This document shows positions 60,759 through 64,000 of a stretch of DNA of 64,000 nt, piece after piece. The notes under the pieces were generated by a model. It made no database searches, was not told where the DNA came from, and saw only the letters and a list, made by a program, of their open reading frames with translations. The position numbers and the translations under genes were made by a program. Within the stretch, counting starts at the first letter, position 1, and each line of letters begins with the position of its first letter. This stretch comes from Lepidodermella squamata (Eukaryota; Gastrotricha): positions 620,001 through 684,000 of the forward strand of contig JBLDXI010000009.1 of assembly GCA_047495785.1 (NCBI GenBank), in the 5' to 3' direction.

Positions 60759-62493
60759 ATGAGTGAAACTAAAGCTGTCGCCGTGAAAACGAACGAATTT
60801 GACATCGACAGAACCGAATCGCTTGTGGAAACGAACAAAAAGGCAAAGAAGAAGAAGAACTATCAATCCGAACGCGCATGCTCCCTTCGAAATGTGATAA
60901 CAGTCGCGATCCTCTGCTTTATCAACCTCATCAATTATCTCGATCGTTACACGACGGCTGCTGTAATTGGTCGCATCAAAGTCGCATTCGACATCAATGA
61001 CAAGGTAAAGATGAGTCGGTAGATTTGATACCATTTAACATATTCTTTATTTTCAGTCGGCTGGTCTGATTCAGACGTGTTTCATCATTTCGTATATGAT
61101 AACGTCGCCCGTTTTCGGCTATTTGGGTGATCGATACACGAGACGGTTCGTTAAATCGCGTCAATTTGCCGCGTTATAAATTTCATCATTGCGTTGTATT
61201 TGCAGATACATCATGTCATTTGGGTTGTTACTGTGGGCTGGTATTGGTCTCGCTTCGTCTTTTGTCCCTGAGTCGTCATATTTGTTACTTCTGGTTACTC
61301 GCGCCTTGATAGGTGTCGGCGAAGCGGCCTACACAAATTTATGTCCTAGTATCATTTCCGACATGTTCGTGGGTCAGGCGCGGACGCTTGTGCTTACTAT
61401 CTACCAATTTGCTGTTCCGCTTGGTTGCGGCGTCGGCTACATGCTGGCGTCCGCCGTTGCCGAATATTTCGACGACTGGCGCTGGGCTTATCGAATTACG
61501 CCCCCCGTAATCGTTTTCCTATCTCTTATTTTGGCCGTCTACGTGCGCGAACCCCCACGTGGCCATTCGGAAGGTGCCACGCATCTTCAGGCCACGGGTT
61601 TCAAAAAGGATATCCTCTACATCATCCGCTTGCCTTCTTTCATGTTGACCTCGTTTGCTTTCACCTGCGTGGCCTTCGCCCTTGGGGCGTTAAGTTACTG
61701 GACAGTGAACATGGTGCTTCGAGTCTTTCTAATCAATGGCTTGACGGTCAGTGAGGCAGAAGTCGGTTACATTTTCGGACTAATCACCATCGCTGCCGGT
61801 ATTGGCGGCGTGGCAACTGGTGTTATTGTTTCTAACAAACTGTTGAAGCCTAAAATCGGACCTGCGGCGGATACCCTTGTTTGTGGCGTCGGTATGCTCA
61901 TCGCTGGACCTACTATCTATATCGCCTTAATTCTGGTCGAAAATCACTTGAGCGCTGCATGGGCAATGATGTTTTTGGGTATCGCTGCACTTTGCTGCTG
62001 TTGGGTTCTAGTCATCGATATCACTATGACTATTGTCATAGCGACCAGGCGTGCAACTGCTGAAGCAGTTCAAATGATCATTGGTCACCTGTTTGGTGAC
62101 GCAGCAAGCCCTTATATTGTCGGCATTGTAAGTAAAATTCAATCTGAGTTTCATTTATCTAATCTGCTTTTGCTCGTTTAGATATCTGACCAACTTCAAA
62201 AAGTTGAGGGTGGAGCCACCAACGCCCAAATACAGTTCGTTGCTATGCAACAGGCGCTGTTCATCACCACCTTCATCGTCGTTATCAGTGGCTGTCTCTT
62301 CTTGTTCGCCAGCTTGTACATCAACGAGGACGCTGCAAATGCGAAAAAGATGTCTCAGAAAGACCCAAACAGTGCTATTACTGCTGATGATAAACAGGCC
62401 AAAGTTGAACAAGACATCCCGCTGCTGACCGCAGATCCTGCTGATGTAACAGTGACCCCAGCGCCGCCGAGCAATGATAGCAGCAAAGTATAG
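60759..62493 (+). CDS. SPNS: Spinster-like transporter (major facilitator superfamily)
   Basis: Exons 60759-61004, 61057-61145, 61206-62127 and 62182-62493 give 522 aa. A basic, Lys-rich N-terminus precedes twelve predicted membrane helices. Family motifs are N-Y-L-D-R-Y in helix 1, [10 protein letters not shown] after helix 2, and [11 protein letters not shown] in helix 4. L-G-A-L-S-Y-W and the [10 protein letters not shown] region near helix 11 also fit. Spinster proteins export sphingosine-1-phosphate or lysolipids, from the plasma membrane or from late endosomes and lysosomes depending on paralogue. The C-terminal tail is acidic and proline-rich. The intron at 61146-61205 uses a weak donor (GTTCGT) but restores the frame at R-R-Y-I-M-S-F-G. 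Confidence 0.93.
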
Positions 62494-63560
62494 TATTAGA
62501 AATCTGGTCTATTTCAGCTGTTTCTGTTTGATTTTGAATCAAAGTCTTGTGCGATTTTCGCTCGATTATAACCTATAACTTGAAAATCGTGCGTCCTCAT
62601 TCGGTGATAGCCGCTTGTAAATTCATGAGCTTGTTCATGTTTCAATTTCTTCCAAAGTTGTTGCTTCAGATTGGTGTTCAGGATTTGTTAATGGTTTATT
62701 CAAATGGGCTTTCTCGGCTTTCCAGTTATTATAACTTGACGCCTATTGAAGCGATATTTCTAATCTAAAAGCTTGTAAATCTAAGTCGTTTTTTTGACTA
62801 AATCGTCTTGGCAATCCATTTTATCAGAACCCCTGATTATTTCTAATTATTAATACCGCTCTTTTTCCACCCGGGGAGCGGATTCAGCATTTGTTGTAGT
62901 CCCTTTTCTCGAACGTTTGTCAAGTGTTTTGTTGTTTGATTTCTTTTTCCAGGTCTTGTTGGAACTGCTGCTTGAATATTACATTGATTTTATCAACAAA
63001 TATTTTAATTGCTTGCGACCTGTTTCGATGATTGTCAGGATTTTCATTTTCATTTATCTTTTTGTGCCAATCGCGTTTGTAAAATTGGTAATGGGCATCT
63101 CATAGCTTATTTGAATGTAAACTTAAGCCTCATTCCGCACAATATCAAAGTCGTGTAAAGATAATTTGTTCATTCTGCTCGGAAGATTCCTAGAAAACAT
63201 TAAAATGCGCCGAAAAATGCTCCGCAATTGAATCTCGTTCACGGGAGCGTAGTAATGAGAACTGCCATTAGTATCGAACTGTATTGATATAATCCGCTCA
63301 AACGGCGTAACACTTACTGGGTGCGTATCAGGTGTAATTTTGATTTCGAGATTTCGAAGCCCTCCATTATTAATTCTGCTTGCACGATTCCGCAATAAAA
63401 CCGTTATATCACCAAAAGTGTTTTGAAGTTCGACTTTGGTTTATTAGCATAACCTTAGGTAACAAAATCAGTAATTACAACAGAAGCGGCTTGAGATTGA
63501 CAACGCCAAAACGATAACAACAAAGTATAAATACAAACTAGAATGAGCAAATAATGCAAG
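62494..63560. other. Spacer between convergent Spinster and KMT5A genes
   Basis: The first part is the T-rich Spinster 3' UTR. A 90-codon minus-strand frame at 63123-63395 has no recognised domain; it could be an exon of an unknown gene or part of the KMT5A 3' UTR. Confidence 0.4.
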
Positions 63561-64000
63561 TCAACAGGCCAACCACGGATGAGATGCTAGCGACTCGGGA
63601 TTGCGATCACCGTAATCATAGAGGATTTCTTCACCTGCGGAGATGTCTCGGGTCGCAACGAGAAGAACCCTCGGCTTCTCCTGAGGAGATGTTCGGCCAC
63701 CTCTCGAATTTCCATCATTATCCTGAGGAAATACTACACACCGCGTGACGCAATTGCCATTTCGCTTGTGATTAACCAGTCGGCCCATTCTGCCAGACTC
63801 TGAGGTGGCGTCGACACAGAAACGGCGTCCCTGAAAAATAAAAATAATTACATTTGTTCGAATCGAGTTGATAAGGACCTTACCTTGAAAAGAAAGTAGA
63901 GCATGTAACATCCAACCGTAGGATCCTCGGCGTACTTCTCCTCTCGTTTCCGAGCCTCAGTGACACTGACTAGTTCTCCAAAATACTCAACGACATATTC
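63561..64000 (-). CDS. KMT5A: Histone H4-K20 monomethyltransferase KMT5A/PR-Set7, C-terminal SET part (5' end outside window)
   Basis: Two exons are visible: 64000-63884 and 63830-63561 (intron 53 bp), 129 codons including the stop. SET-domain motifs appear in order: E-Y-V-V-E-Y-F-G-E-L, G-C-Y-M-L-Y-F, F-C-V-D-A-T-x-E-S, R-M-G-R-L-V-N-H (cofactor and catalytic core), V-A-T-R-D-I-S-A-G-E-E, Y-D-Y-G-D-R and the ending H-P-W-L. The last is typical of KMT5A, whose SET domain ends the protein. The enzyme monomethylates H4 lysine 20 on nucleosomes and controls chromatin compaction and the cell cycle. Between N-C-V-T-R and V-L-L-V-A the sequence is about 15-20 residues longer than usual. Bases 63681-63737 could be a 57-bp intron without an in-frame stop. 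Confidence 0.93.

Noticed and set aside
63123-63395. 90-codon minus-strand frame below KMT5A
   Set aside because: It has no recognised domain and may be KMT5A 3' UTR; attempts to splice it to neighbours lost the frame.

Overview
This window is eukaryotic nuclear DNA from an animal. Nearly every gene is cut by short GT..AG introns (mostly 45-60 bp), and the proteins are metazoan families. The gene set includes a CHFR-type ubiquitin ligase, the axonemal protein DRC10/IQCD, cyclic-nucleotide-gated (CNG) channels, a non-Shaker Kv channel, a Spinster transporter, KMT5A and KRTCAP2. CHFR argues against flies and nematodes, which are generally thought to lack it, and DRC10 implies motile 9+2 cilia or flagella. 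A small, intron-rich, ciliated invertebrate (possibly a spiralian such as a flatworm or a relative) fits best. I cannot name the species.

Layout. 1-1300 (+) holds the 3' end of a CHFR-like gene. 1822-7366 (-) holds one seven-exon gene for a 1,467-aa low-complexity protein with two membrane segments that I do not recognise. 7.4-16.8 kb is gene-poor but carries two related Ly6/three-finger GPI-type genes (-). 16842-19602 (-) is MCM10. 19.6-22.5 kb is repeat-rich with a broken non-LTR retrotransposon endonuclease. Then come KRTCAP2 (+), a Kv channel (+), a group III secreted phospholipase A2 (-) and two small EF-hand genes (-). 31.8-34.8 kb is non-coding with a MITE-like inverted-repeat element. 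34.8-44.5 kb holds three tandem CNG-channel genes (+). TMEM120 (-), DRC10 (+), a DUF3105/TP53I13-like gene (-) and an AidB/ACDH-11-type acyl-CoA dehydrogenase (-) follow. A 3.9-kb gap leads to protein phosphatase 1 (+) and Spinster (+), and the window ends inside KMT5A (-).

How genes relate. Most neighbours are unrelated housekeeping or signalling genes. The exceptions are three local duplications: the Ly6 pair, the EF-hand pair (identical exon lengths, including a 19-nt microexon) and the CNG triplet. The CNG triplet is the most interesting part: all three encode full-length CNGB-like subunits with a cyclic-nucleotide-binding domain, but their pore loops have lost the usual CNG selectivity-filter residues, increasingly so from the first gene to the third. 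Exon models were built by hand from splice signals, reading phase and family similarity. All complete gene models close in frame.
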